DNA of 44,085 nucleotides from an uncultured Clostridia bacterium (GCA_947565865.1 CANOHT010000025.1:1-44085), one strand, 5' to 3'; shown: positions 23,271-31,901, counted from the first letter of the stretch. A program made the numbers and translations. Notes: a model not told the origin generated them from the letters alone.

Positions 23271-23499
23271 TGATCCCCCCTGCCGAAAACGACAGGAGGA
23301 TCGGGCCAGCGCCAAGGTCAGCGCGGAATACGGCAGCCTGCCCTTGGCATTGGTCCATGGAGAATCGGCGGCGTGAACGGCGGCTTTCGCGCCTTTCGGC
23401 CGGAAGCTGCAGGCGGCCAGAGATGTCCCGCAACCTGGGCATTGTGGCAAAGTCGCTCTGCCGATGCTTTGATCCCCCTGCCGATAACGACAGGGGGAT
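23271..23499. repeat. Pair of related hairpins about 200 bases apart
   Basis: The first (23271-23302) reads TGATCCCCCCTGCCGAAAAC then GACAGGAGGATC, an imperfect stem. The second (23472-23499) has perfect 9-bp arms ATCCCCCTG / CAGGGGGAT around the loop CCGATAACGA. The loops differ at one base. Neither is followed by a T run. The 170 bases between hold no recognisable gene. They lie between the convergent small gene and CAP gene and might serve as weak terminators. Confidence 0.6.
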
Positions 23500-23531
23500 T
23501 CTTCTGCCGAGCGAAGCGGCCGCATGCGCCT

Positions 23532-24314
23532 TTACCGGACGAAAATCTGGGTCAGGTACACATAGCCGTTTCGGTCGAAGGCCACGCCCACGCCGACCTT
23601 GGTCCAGGCGGTGGACATAATGTTCTGCCGATGGCCCGCGGAGGAAAGGAAGGCCGCCTGGGATTTTTCCACTGTAGCGTGGTGGGCGATGTTCTCGCCC
23701 GCGCCGTTGAAGGAATAGCCGAACTGGCGCAGCATATCGGCCACGCGGCCATAGGTGGGCGACTCATGGGCGAAGTAGTTGTTGTCCCGCATGTCCTCTG
23801 ATTTCAGGCGGGCCAGGCGGCAAAGCTCGGGATCCAACGTCAGCGCGGCACGGCCGTACGCCTTGCGATCGCTGTTGAGCAAATTAAACGCAATTTGCTC
23901 TTGCGCAGACAGCGAGTTTGTATTATAATCTTCATCCATGGAAGGGGTCTGCGTCGGAATCGGACGAACAGTAGGGGCCGCGGTAGGTTGAACCGTGGGC
24001 CGCGCGGTTGGTGCGGTCGTGGGCGTGCTTGTCGGGGCGGCTGTTGGCTGCTTCGTGGGGATGGATGGCTCCTCCGTGGGAGGAAGTGCGGTTGCGGTGG
24101 CGTCGGGGGCGGCGGGAGTGGTTGCGCTGGGCGCCTGTGTGGGGATGGACGTCTGCTCTGGGGCAGGCGTCGGCGTCGCGGCCTGACAGGGCGGCGTTTG
24201 CCGGTAGGGCCAGCCCTTGAAACCGAACTGGGACGTGGGCGCCTCGGCCAGGGCCGCGGTTGATGCGGTCAGCATCGCGGCGGTCAGCAGAAGGGCAGTG
24301 TGCTTACGAAACAT
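23532..24314 (-). CDS. Secreted CAP/SCP-domain protein (YkwD-like)
   Basis: This 260-residue exported protein has a signal peptide (residues 1-23, cut near ALA-EAP) and a long Pro-Thr-Ala linker (about 40-126) made of imperfect PTxxPT units. The C-terminal CAP domain covers about 135-260. CAP blocks are AFNLLNSDRKAYG, DNNYFAHESPTYGRVADML, GENIAHHATV and SSAGHRQNIMS, with the His and Glu residues of the cavity present. Bacterial YkwD/SafA-type CAP proteins are extracellular; several are spore-associated, but the role of this one is unknown. GGAGG lies 9 bases before the ATG. The Thr-rich linker may be a flexible wall-spanning or glycosylated segment (inference). Confidence 0.9.
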   Translation of the reverse strand: MFRKHTALLLTAAMLTASTAALAEAPTSQFGFKGWPYRQTPPCQAATPTPAPEQTSIPTQAPSATTPAAPDATATALPPTEEPSIPTKQPTAAPTSTPTTAPTARPTVQPTAAPTVRPIPTQTPSMDEDYNTNSLSAQEQIAFNLLNSDRKAYGRAALTLDPELCRLARLKSEDMRDNNYFAHESPTYGRVADMLRQFGYSFNGAGENIAHHATVEKSQAAFLSSAGHRQNIMSTAWTKVGVGVAFDRNGYVYLTQIFVR

Positions 24315-24335
24315 GACGGTTCACCTCCGTTTATT

Positions 24336-24391
24336 ACGGTTTTATTACAAACCGTGACAGAAGTGTAATACATCTGGCAGTATCCTGTCAA
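24336..24391 (-). promoter_or_regulatory. Possible promoter and palindromic operator of the CAP-protein gene
   Basis: On the minus strand a perfect TTGACA (24386-24391) is followed by TATTAC after 15 bases or TTACAC after 17, so the -10 box is unclear. Just downstream lies the inverted repeat ACGGTTT-N6-AAACCGT (24336-24355), well placed for a repressor site between promoter and ribosome binding site. I know no regulator for this motif. Confidence 0.45.
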
Positions 24392-24407
24392 CCAACCCTG
24401 CCAAGAG

Positions 24408-24431
24408 GCTGCCAAGGGAATCCTTGGCAGC
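24408..24431. other. Perfect inverted repeat between divergent genes
   Basis: GCTGCCAAGG (24408-24417) and CCTTGGCAGC (24422-24431) flank a GAAT loop. There is no T run on either side, and the genes on both sides read away from it, so a terminator role is unlikely. It could be an operator. Confidence 0.55.
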
Positions 24432-24503
24432 AGCGTTACTTGCGCAAGGAAGCCCATGGAATACCACATGCAGCATGTTCAACCTTGAGGAGGAGGATTC
24501 CCT

Positions 24504-24908
24504 ATGAAGTTTGTCCTGTGTCCCCGCTGTGAACTGAATTACATCACCGAAGTCGAAAAGTACTGCAAGGTCTGCCTGCGCGAAATGAAAGGCGAGACGC
24601 CCAAGGACGAAATCGAGCTGTGCAGCGTGTGCAATGAGGCGCCGGCGCTGCCCGGACGGGATGTGTGCCTGTTCTGCCTAAAGGAAATGAACGGGCAGCA
24701 GGGCCGCGAGGAGGACACGGAGGAGCATGTGGACGGCAGCGCCATTGCCGGCATGGACTCGGTGAGCACCATGGACGAGATCATCCCGGAGATTGACGAG
24801 GACATCCCCAGCCAGGAGTATGGCGAGATTGAGAACGAGCTGTCCCTGGAAAGCGTGCGCGAGGACGAGGAGAACGAGCAGGAAGACGAGGACGAGGAAG
24901 AGAACTGA
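24504..24908 (+). CDS. Zinc-ribbon protein with acidic tail
   Basis: I do not recognise a named family. The 134-residue protein has four CxxC pairs in the first 60 residues: Cys6/Cys9, Cys21/Cys24, Cys40/Cys43 and Cys55/Cys58, enough for two zinc ribbons. From about residue 65 it becomes strongly acidic, ending in a run rich in Glu and Asp (DEENEQEDEDEEEN). GGAGGAGGA precedes the ATG by 6 bases. The metallophosphoesterase gene begins 9 bases after its stop, so they are cotranscribed. An acidic tail on a zinc ribbon could mediate protein or nucleic-acid contacts (inference). Confidence 0.8.
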   Translation: MKFVLCPRCELNYITEVEKYCKVCLREMKGETPKDEIELCSVCNEAPALPGRDVCLFCLKEMNGQQGREEDTEEHVDGSAIAGMDSVSTMDEIIPEIDEDIPSQEYGEIENELSLESVREDEENEQEDEDEEEN

Positions 24909-24917
24909 GAGGGATGT

Positions 24918-25622
24918 ATGCGGCTGTTTGCCATTGGCGATCTTCACCTGCCGGGGGGCGATGACAAGCCCATGGACGTTTTCGGCGGCCAGTGGGAGGA
25001 TCATTTCCTGCGCATCAGTCAGGACTGGCGCGGTAGGGTGGGGGAAACGGACGTGGTGCTGATTCCCGGTGATATATCCTGGGCGATGCAGCTGCGGGAC
25101 GCCGTGGCGGATCTGACGGCCATCGGCGCGCTGCCCGGGCGCAAGGTGCTGGTGAAGGGCAATCATGACTACTGGTGGAACGGCGTCACCCAGGTGCGCT
25201 CGGCGCTGCCGGAGGGCATGAGCGTTTTGCAGCACAGCGCCATCGACCTGGAGGAAGCCGTCGTCTGCGGCACCCGGGGCTGGACGATTCCCACCAAGGA
25301 CGCGCCGCTGCCCCCGGAGGAGCGGAAAATCTACCTGCGGGAGCTGCTGCGGCTGACGATGGCCCTGGAGGAAGGGCGGCGGATGGCCCAGGGGCGGCCG
25401 CTGGTGGTTATGACGCACTTTCCGCCGCTGTATCAGGCGGAGAGGGATACGGAGGTCACGCGGCTGCTGACGGCCTATGGCGTTCATACCGTGGTATACG
25501 GCCACCTGCATGGAGCGGGTATCCGGGCCGGTTTCAGCGGCGAGCATAGGGATGTGCGCTATCGCCTGGTGTCCTGCGATAGCCTGGGCTTCCGTCTGGC
25601 GGATATTCCGCTGCATTCGTAG
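24918..25622 (+). CDS. Calcineurin-like metallophosphoesterase
   Basis: The 234-residue protein has the complete five-block metallophosphoesterase signature: GDLH (Asp8, His10), GDISW (Asp52), GNHDYWW (Asn82, His83), THFPP (His167) and GHLHG (His196, His198). It should be a dinuclear-metal phosphohydrolase. The DYWWNG and FPPLY details match the group often annotated as predicted phosphohydrolase or serine/threonine phosphatase; the substrate is unknown. It is the second gene of a short operon with the zinc-ribbon protein and is closed by a terminator at 25696. Confidence 0.9.
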   Translation: MRLFAIGDLHLPGGDDKPMDVFGGQWEDHFLRISQDWRGRVGETDVVLIPGDISWAMQLRDAVADLTAIGALPGRKVLVKGNHDYWWNGVTQVRSALPEGMSVLQHSAIDLEEAVVCGTRGWTIPTKDAPLPPEERKIYLRELLRLTMALEEGRRMAQGRPLVVMTHFPPLYQAERDTEVTRLLTAYGVHTVVYGHLHGAGIRAGFSGEHRDVRYRLVSCDSLGFRLADIPLHS

Positions 25623-25858
25623 GAAAAAATTTTTTTAGAAGTTTGTTAATTTTCAGCGTCGAAATTTCCAGCCAAAACCCAATTGCGCGAAGGAAAGCAC
25701 CCGTTTGAAGGACGGGTGCTTTTTCGTGCACAAAATATGGGCAGGAGCGAACATCAGACCACAAAAGAAAAACAAATACATGACAAAACTATTGCAAAAG
25801 AATGACGTTTTGCACATAAAATCAGGCCGCCAAAACGGAAAGAAACTTCTGCCAGCTA
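25623..25858. other. AT-rich intergenic region before the dcw cluster
   Basis: No gene is apparent. The region holds a GAAAAAATTTTTTTAG stretch right after the phosphoesterase stop, the terminator at 25696-25724, and an AT-rich segment leading to the mraZ promoter. Confidence 0.6.
25696..25724 (+). terminator. Terminator of the zinc-ribbon/phosphoesterase operon
   Basis: A perfect 9-bp stem AGCACCCGT / ACGGGTGCT (25696-25704, 25712-25720) with a 7-base loop is followed by TTTT. Confidence 0.92.
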
Positions 25859-25887
25859 TTGCGCATTCCAAAAAGGTGGGATATAAT
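25859..25887 (+). promoter_or_regulatory. Promoter of the dcw cluster (mraZ)
   Basis: TTGCGC (25859-25864) and a perfect TATAAT (25882-25887) are separated by 17 bases. MraZ proteins bind direct repeats in their own promoter, but I could not define a clear GTGG[A/T]G-type repeat set here apart from the GGTGGTG near 25916. Confidence 0.8.
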
Positions 25888-25926
25888 GGGGGAGACGACC
25901 TAAAAAAGGCAGTTTGGTGGTGATAA

Positions 25927-26478
25927 GTGGTGCCTGATACGAATGATAAGGAACAGATGACCGGTGCAGCCGCGGGCGCCGCTGAACCGATGACGGAGGA
26001 AGACCGCCAGCTGCTGGAAAAATACAGCAAGACATTCATCGGTTCCTTTTCCCACTCGCTGGACGCGAAGGGCCGCATGGTGGTGCCGCTGGCCTTCCGG
26101 GAAACCCTGGGAGAGACCTTCTGCATCGCGCCGTCCTTTGATTTCAAGTCCATCGCCCTTTATCCTACCCTTCAGTGGGCCAGGATGCGCGAGCGCTATG
26201 CCCGCCTGGGCAGGGTCAACACCAGCCTGAAGCGCTACCTGGAGCAGATGGACGCTCTGTCCTTCCGCGGCCAGGAATGCGACGGCCAGGGCCGCGTGCT
26301 GCTGCCCAGCAAGATACGGCAGTGTATTTTGGGCGAGGAAAAGGATGTGGAGATTACCGGCGCGGACGATCATGTACGCATTGTGGCCCGTCCCGCGGCG
26401 GATGAGCAGTTCGAGCTGTTCATGGCTGACCTGCCGGGTATCCTCAACGATATTTCGGCTTTGGAAAGCATGGAATAA
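25927..26478 (+). CDS. mraZ: Transcriptional regulator MraZ
   Basis: MraZ (183 residues here) is the AbrB-fold regulator that starts most division and cell wall clusters and controls its own operon. Two repeats are seen: FIGSFSHSLDAKGRMVVPLAF and, later, LSFRGQECDGQGRVLLPSKI. Usual family members have about 145 residues and begin at the FIG motif, so this one has an N-terminal extension of about 36 residues, polar and alanine-rich. The GTG at 25927 (or 25930) follows GGTGGTGAT; the in-frame ATG at 25990 would shorten the extension but has no ribosome binding site. The next gene is ftsL, not rsmH. Confidence 0.93.
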   Translation: MVPDTNDKEQMTGAAAGAAEPMTEEDRQLLEKYSKTFIGSFSHSLDAKGRMVVPLAFRETLGETFCIAPSFDFKSIALYPTLQWARMRERYARLGRVNTSLKRYLEQMDALSFRGQECDGQGRVLLPSKIRQCILGEEKDVEITGADDHVRIVARPAADEQFELFMADLPGILNDISALESME

Positions 26479-26517
26479 CCCCTGTGTGTCATGAAACAAT
26501 GAAAGGATGAATAGAGT

Positions 26518-27135
26518 ATGGTGCCGTTTGTCCGGCTTTTCAAGCGAAAGGCGCGCTTCATGTGGCAGGGCATGAAGCCATACAATTACGGCAAAGTGGC
26601 GTATCAGAACCTGCGCGGCGAGCGGATGACCTGCAGCGCCTATGTGCCCATGATGGAGGACGATCAGGGCGCTTATACGCCCCTGGGTTCCGTGCCGGAT
26701 CAGCCGGCCCGTCCCCGCCGCCGAAGGGCGGAGCGTCATCCGGCGGTCAGCAGCCGGGACACAAGCCGCATCCGCGCCGTCAGCCGTGACGGGGTGCGGG
26801 GAACGGCGGCCCTGATGGCCCTGATGCTGCTGACGTGCGCGCTGGGCGCGGCCTGCCTGGTGGATTACAGCCAGGTGCTGGAGGCGGGCAAGCGGGTGAG
26901 CAGGATTCAGGACCGCATCGACGCCATCAGCCTGCGCAACGAGGAATTGGAGACGGAGCTGGCCATGAGCGCCGCGGAGGTGAACGTGAGCTATCAGGCG
27001 GTGCAGCTGGGCATGATTTCCGCCCGGGGCGTCAACGTGATCTACCTCACCGCCCCGGAAAACGCCAACATGATTCCTTCCACCTCCGCCAACGGGCTGA
27101 CGGGCGAGTATTTGGCGACCATCCTGGGAGACTGA
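26518..27135 (+). CDS. ftsL: FtsL-like cell division protein
   Basis: FtsL is a small bitopic septal protein that links FtsB/DivIC and DivIB. This 205-residue protein has a cytoplasmic N-terminal part of about 94 residues, rich in Arg and Pro in its second half, then one membrane span near 95-116 (TAALMALMLLTCALGAACLV). A short extracytoplasmic coiled coil follows (SRIQDRIDAISLRNEELETELA). Sequence conservation in FtsL is low, so the call rests on topology and its place directly before the class B transpeptidase gene. The cytoplasmic part is longer than usual. AAAGGA lies 10 bases before the ATG. Confidence 0.82.
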   Translation: MVPFVRLFKRKARFMWQGMKPYNYGKVAYQNLRGERMTCSAYVPMMEDDQGAYTPLGSVPDQPARPRRRRAERHPAVSSRDTSRIRAVSRDGVRGTAALMALMLLTCALGAACLVDYSQVLEAGKRVSRIQDRIDAISLRNEELETELAMSAAEVNVSYQAVQLGMISARGVNVIYLTAPENANMIPSTSANGLTGEYLATILGD

Positions 27136-27186
27136 GGGGAACCTTGGTCTCCCGTTTGGAATATTTGCGCAACCAGGAGGGCGGGC

Positions 27187-29319
27187 ATGCATCCCGAGCT
27201 GAAGGTTCGCAAAAGAATGCTGCTGCTGACGGTGATGCTGGGGGTATTTTTCCTCCTGACGGCGGGCCGGCTGTGGCAGTTGACAGTACTACGCAGTGAT
27301 GAACTGACCCAACGGGGCGTCAGGCAATGGACAAAGGAGGGCATTGTGACGGCGCGGCGAGGATCAATCCTGGATCGCAATGGCAATGTCCTGGCCCTGA
27401 GCGCCACCTCCTACATGGTGTGCGCCGACCCGCGGCTGGTCACGGACATCGACCTGTTCCTGGATACCCTGGGCAGCGTCCTTCCCTTGGATAGGGAAAC
27501 GGCCGTCAAGCGGCTGTCGGACAAAACGAAGGGCTCGGTGATCCTCAAGCGCCAGGTTACGCGCGCCACGGTGGATGCCATCCGCCAGCTGAAGGCGGAG
27601 AGCGACGCCAAGGCGGGGCTGAAGGCCATCTCCTTTGACGAGGACGCCAGGCGGTGGTATCCCTACGGTACGCTGCTGAGCCAGGTGCTGGGTCTGACAA
27701 ACGTGGACAGCCTGGGTCAGTCCGGCATCGAACAGCAGTATGAGGCGGTGCTGGCGGGCCGGGAGGGCAGCTATCTGCGCCAGGTGGACGCCCGCAACCG
27801 CGTTCTGGGCGGCAGCGAGGGCTGGTACATTCCCTCACAGCAGGGCAGTACGCTGAAAATGACGGTAGACGCCACCATTCAGCAAATCTGCGAAAAGGCC
27901 ATGCGGGAGTGCGTGGAGGTCAACAATGCCCAAAGCGTCCTCTGCCTGGTCAGCGACGTGCGCACCGGGGCCATCCTGGCCGTGTGCATGAAGCCTGACT
28001 ATGATCCCAACGAACCGCCCCGCAACGATGCCGCGGCCCTGACGGAGCTGATGCGGATCACCGCCATCTCCGACGTGTACGAGCCGGGCAGCACCTTCAA
28101 GATTCTCACGGCCGCCGCCGCGCTGGACAGCGGCGTTACCACGCCGGAGGATCATTTCTACTGCTCGGCCAAGGTCACGGTGGACGGCGATACCATCCGC
28201 TGCTGGGGCCGCGCCCATGGGGCGGAAACCATGGCCGAGGGGCTGCAGAACAGCTGCAATCCCGTGTTTGTGGAGCTGGCCCTGCGCATGGGAACGGATA
28301 CCTTCTATCGCTACCTGACCTCCTTCGGGCTGGGCAAGAAGACGGGGATCGACCTGCCGGGTGAAAGCGGCGGCATCCTCATCGGCAGCCGGTATGTCAA
28401 GAATGTCGACCTGGCCCGCATCGGCTTTGGTCAGTCCGTGGCGGTGACGCCCCTGCAATTGATGATGGCCGCCAACTCAGCCATCAACGGGGGCAAGCTG
28501 ATGAAGCCCTACCTGGTCAGCGAGGTACAGGACGAGGAGGGCCAGGTGCTTCAGCGCTTCAGCCCCACCGTGGTGGCGACGCCCATCAAGCCGGAAACGA
28601 GCATCACCCTGCGGGGGCTGCTGGAAAACGTGGTGGAAAACGGCGGCGGCAAGAACGCCAAGGTGGCGGGCTACCGGGTGGGAGGCAAGACGGGCACGGC
28701 TCAGGTGTACAAGGAAGGCCGCATCGTCCGGGACGTTCATATCGGTTCGTTCTACGGCTTTGCTCCGGCGGATGATCCGCTGATTTCCGTGCTGGTGGTG
28801 GTGAAGGAGGCCCAGGTGCCCGTGGATTACGGCGGAACCACCGCCGCGCCCTTCGCCCGGCAGATTCTGGCGGACGCGCTGCAAACCATGCAAATTCCGC
28901 CGATCACCGACGAAACGGCAGAACCTGTGACGGTTCCTGACATTACGGGCTTGACGATTTCCAACGCAAGGCGTACACTGGCAGAGGTGAGCGTGGAGCT
29001 GCTGGACGACGGCCAGGGGGACGTGGTGCTGGAGCAGCTTCCGCCTGCCGGGGCAACCCTGATGAAGGGCGGCCATGTGATGGCCTACACCGTATCGGAC
29101 AGCGGGCTGACGCCGGAAACCCTGGTGCGGGTGCCGGGCCTTGCGGGCCTGAGCGACGTCGACTGCGCCCGGATGACCCGCCTGCGGGGCCTGACCATCC
29201 AAATGGAGGGCACGGGCGTGTGCGTCCGGCAAAGTCCGGCGGAGGGCGAATACGTCGCCCCGGGCGCCTGCGTGACGGTCACGCTTTCGTCCCTGGGGGA
29301 GGATGCCCCGCCAACTTAA
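27187..29319 (+). CDS. Class B penicillin-binding protein with PASTA domains (SpoVD/FtsI type)
   Basis: This septal D,D-transpeptidase (710 residues) has one N-terminal membrane span (MLLLTVMLGVFFLLTAGRL), a dimerisation domain and a transpeptidase domain. The three active-site motifs are Ser302-x-x-Lys (PGSTFK), Ser356-Cys-Asn and Lys501-Thr-Gly (GGKTGTAQ). Two C-terminal PASTA repeats follow at about 580-640 and 645-707 (VTVPDITGLTISNARRTL, VRVPGLAGLSDVDCARM). In Bacillus the PASTA-bearing SpoVD makes spore cortex and PBP2B does vegetative division; only one such gene is in this cluster, so it may serve division (inference). AGGAGG lies 6 bases before the ATG. Confidence 0.95.
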   Translation: MHPELKVRKRMLLLTVMLGVFFLLTAGRLWQLTVLRSDELTQRGVRQWTKEGIVTARRGSILDRNGNVLALSATSYMVCADPRLVTDIDLFLDTLGSVLPLDRETAVKRLSDKTKGSVILKRQVTRATVDAIRQLKAESDAKAGLKAISFDEDARRWYPYGTLLSQVLGLTNVDSLGQSGIEQQYEAVLAGREGSYLRQVDARNRVLGGSEGWYIPSQQGSTLKMTVDATIQQICEKAMRECVEVNNAQSVLCLVSDVRTGAILAVCMKPDYDPNEPPRNDAAALTELMRITAISDVYEPGSTFKILTAAAALDSGVTTPEDHFYCSAKVTVDGDTIRCWGRAHGAETMAEGLQNSCNPVFVELALRMGTDTFYRYLTSFGLGKKTGIDLPGESGGILIGSRYVKNVDLARIGFGQSVAVTPLQLMMAANSAINGGKLMKPYLVSEVQDEEGQVLQRFSPTVVATPIKPETSITLRGLLENVVENGGGKNAKVAGYRVGGKTGTAQVYKEGRIVRDVHIGSFYGFAPADDPLISVLVVVKEAQVPVDYGGTTAAPFARQILADALQTMQIPPITDETAEPVTVPDITGLTISNARRTLAEVSVELLDDGQGDVVLEQLPPAGATLMKGGHVMAYTVSDSGLTPETLVRVPGLAGLSDVDCARMTRLRGLTIQMEGTGVCVRQSPAEGEYVAPGACVTVTLSSLGEDAPPT

Positions 29320-29366
29320 GACAACATCCGGCGATGAGCCGATATTGAAGAGTAGAGGAGCTACCT

Positions 29367-30830
29367 ATGCGACTGCAAGATTTGATGGAAGACATGCCCT
29401 ATCTGCTGGAAACCCGCGGCGACCAGTCCGTGGACATCGGCGCGATCACCAGCAGCAGCCGTGAGCGAACCGACCGGGGTCTGTTTATCTGTATTTCCGG
29501 CGCCAGGTTCGACGCCCATACCTTCGCGCCCCAGGCTGTTGAGAACGGCTGCGTGGCGCTGGTGGTGGAGCGCTTCCTGGACGTCGACGTGCCCCAGGTG
29601 AAGGTCAGCAACGGCCGCGCCGCCCTGGCCCGAATTGCCGCGGCCTTCTACGGCCATCCGGCGCGGGGAATGAAGCTGGTGGGCATTACCGGCACCAAGG
29701 GCAAGACCACCACCTCCTACCTGACCAAGGCCATCTGCGAGCAGGCGGGGTACAAGTGCGGCCTCATCGGCACCACGGGGAACATGATCGGCCAGAGGCG
29801 CCTTCCCGGCACGCTGACCACCCCGGATCCCATCGACCTTCAGCGCGATCTGCGGGCCATGGCGGACGAGGGCGTTCAGGTGGTGGTGATGGAGGTATCC
29901 GCCCACGCCATCGACATGCACCGCTTGGACGGGCTGCGGTTTGAGGCGGGCTGCTATACCAACTTCAGCCAGGATCATCTGGACTATTTCCACACCATGG
30001 AGCGCTACTTTGAGGTCAAGAAGCGCTTTTTCACCTCCGGCATGGTGCGCAACGCCGCCCTCAACGCCGATGAGGAAACCTCCGCGAGGATTCGCGCTGA
30101 CCTGACCATTCCCCGCGTCACCTACGGCATCTGCGCCGACGCGGATCTTTTCGCCCGGGATATTGAGATCAGCGAGGAAGGCGTAAGCTTCGAGCTGCAA
30201 TTGCAGGGGATGCACAACATCCGCGTCAACCTGTACATGACGGGCATGTTCAACATCTACAACGCCATGGCCGCGGCCAGCTGCGCCATGATCCTGGGCA
30301 TCGATGCCGACGCCATCCGTCTGGGCCTGGAAAGCATGAAGTCTGTCCCCGGCCGCATTGAGATGCTGCCCACGGGTACGCCCTATCGGGTCATTCTGGA
30401 CTATGCCCACAGCCCCGATTCCCTGATGAACATCCTCAAAACGGTGCGGGAGTTCACCCGGGGCCGGCTGATCGCGGTTTTTGGCTGCGGCGGCGACAGG
30501 GACAAAGGCAAGCGCCCCATCATGGGCGAAATCGGCGGCAGGCTGGCCGACCTGTGCATCCTGACCTCCGACAACCCCCGCACGGAGGAGCCCATGGCCA
30601 TCCTGGCGGCGGTGGAGGAGGGGATCAAGCCCCTGGGCAAGCCCTATGAGATCATCGAAAACCGTCGGCTGGCCATCCGCCGCGCGCTGGAAATCGGCCG
30701 GGAGGGCGACATCATTGTGCTGGCGGGCAAGGGCCATGAGACCTATCAGGACATCATGGGCGTGAAGCATCCCTTCGACGAGAAGGTTGTTGTTCAGGAG
30801 CTGCTGGAGGAAATGCGCCGCCCCTCTTAA
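29367..30830 (+). CDS. murE: UDP-N-acetylmuramoyl-L-alanyl-D-glutamate-2,6-diaminopimelate ligase
   Basis: MurE (487 residues) adds the third stem-peptide residue to the muramyl precursor in the cytoplasm. The ATP site is GITGTKGKTTTSYL near residues 109-122. The specificity motif DNPR is at 402-405 (TSDNPRTEEP), which marks meso-diaminopimelate rather than lysine as substrate, so the wall is of the A1-gamma type. Other Mur ligase blocks are TTPDPIDLQRDL, MEVSAHAI and HSPDSL. AGAGGAG lies before the ATG. In most clusters murF follows; here mraY does. Confidence 0.96.
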   Translation: MRLQDLMEDMPYLLETRGDQSVDIGAITSSSRERTDRGLFICISGARFDAHTFAPQAVENGCVALVVERFLDVDVPQVKVSNGRAALARIAAAFYGHPARGMKLVGITGTKGKTTTSYLTKAICEQAGYKCGLIGTTGNMIGQRRLPGTLTTPDPIDLQRDLRAMADEGVQVVVMEVSAHAIDMHRLDGLRFEAGCYTNFSQDHLDYFHTMERYFEVKKRFFTSGMVRNAALNADEETSARIRADLTIPRVTYGICADADLFARDIEISEEGVSFELQLQGMHNIRVNLYMTGMFNIYNAMAAASCAMILGIDADAIRLGLESMKSVPGRIEMLPTGTPYRVILDYAHSPDSLMNILKTVREFTRGRLIAVFGCGGDRDKGKRPIMGEIGGRLADLCILTSDNPRTEEPMAILAAVEEGIKPLGKPYEIIENRRLAIRRALEIGREGDIIVLAGKGHETYQDIMGVKHPFDEKVVVQELLEEMRRPS

Positions 30831-30860
30831 TTCCACCATGACGCAGGAGGTTGCCCGACC

Positions 30861-31901
30861 ATGCTAAGGATGCTGATCGCATTGCTTTTATCCGCCGCCA
30901 TCGTGCTGGTGACGGGCCCCAGGTTCATCCCTTATTTGCGCAAGCTGAAATTCGGCCAGACCATCTACGACCTGGGCCCGCAGAGCCACAAGACCAAGCA
31001 GGGCACCCCCACCATGGGCGGCGTGATGATTGCCCTGGGCGCTTTGCTGGCAGCGGCTCTGTGCCATGTGACCAGTTGGAACGGCGGCTGGGATTTCATG
31101 CTGCCCCTGGTGCTGGTGTCGCTCCTGGCCATGGCGGTGGGCTTTGCGGACGATTATGTGAAGGTGGTCAAGAAGCGCTCCCTGGGCCTGACGCCCTGGC
31201 AGAAGATTTTCGGCCAGGTTTTTATCGCGGTGGCCTTCGCGGTGTACTGCTATCTGCATCCCCAGGTGGGCTCCAGGATTATCGTCCCCTTCTTCAACGT
31301 GGAGTGGGATCTGGGCCTGTTCTACATTCCGCTGCTGGCCCTGACCACCCTGTTCATGATTAACAGCGCCAACCTTCAGGACGGCCTGGACGGGCTGCTG
31401 TCCTCGGTGACGGCGGTGGGCTGCGTGGCCTGGGCACTGATCGCCCTGTTCTTCACGGCGGCGGTGGCGTCCGTTGACGCCTCCTGGGCCCGGAACCTGG
31501 AAAGCGTGGGCGTCTTCGCCATGGCCGTGTGCGGCGCCTGCATCGGCTTCCTGCGCTTCAACCATTATCCGGCCACGGTGTTCATGGGCGATACGGGCTC
31601 CATGTTCATCGGCGGCGCGGTGGTGGGCATGGCGATGCTCTTGCGCCAGCCCTTCCTGCTTTTGCTGATTACCTTTACCATGGTGGCCTCCTCGGTGAGC
31701 GTTATCCTTCAGCGGTACTATTACAAGGCCACGAGGAAGCTCTGTGGCGAGCCCCGGCGGCTGTTCAAAATGACCCCGATTCATCATCATTTTGAATTGT
31801 GCGGCTGGAAGGAAACGCAGATCGTTCTGGGCTACGCCGTCTGCACGGCGGTGATGTCGGCTTTGGCGGTTCTGTCCATCATCGGACTGAAGCTGGTGTA
31901 A
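30861..31901 (+). CDS. mraY: Phospho-N-acetylmuramoyl-pentapeptide-transferase
   Basis: MraY (346 residues) transfers the muramyl pentapeptide to undecaprenyl phosphate at the inner face of the membrane, giving lipid I. About ten membrane spans can be traced. Catalytic and binding blocks are TPTMGGVM near the N-terminus, FADDYVKV with the double Asp, NSANLQDGLDGL with the next Asp, the Mg-binding FMGDTGSMF, and the cytoplasmic MTPIHHHFELCGW. AGGAGG lies 11 bases before the ATG. Spacing to murE is 30 bases. Confidence 0.97.
   Translation: MLRMLIALLLSAAIVLVTGPRFIPYLRKLKFGQTIYDLGPQSHKTKQGTPTMGGVMIALGALLAAALCHVTSWNGGWDFMLPLVLVSLLAMAVGFADDYVKVVKKRSLGLTPWQKIFGQVFIAVAFAVYCYLHPQVGSRIIVPFFNVEWDLGLFYIPLLALTTLFMINSANLQDGLDGLLSSVTAVGCVAWALIALFFTAAVASVDASWARNLESVGVFAMAVCGACIGFLRFNHYPATVFMGDTGSMFIGGAVVGMAMLLRQPFLLLLITFTMVASSVSVILQRYYYKATRKLCGEPRRLFKMTPIHHHFELCGWKETQIVLGYAVCTAVMSALAVLSIIGLKLV

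Noticed and set aside
23271..23499. Possible CRISPR-like repeats
   Set aside because: There are only two copies, they are palindromic and different in stem sequence, the interval is about 200 bases, and no cas genes are present.
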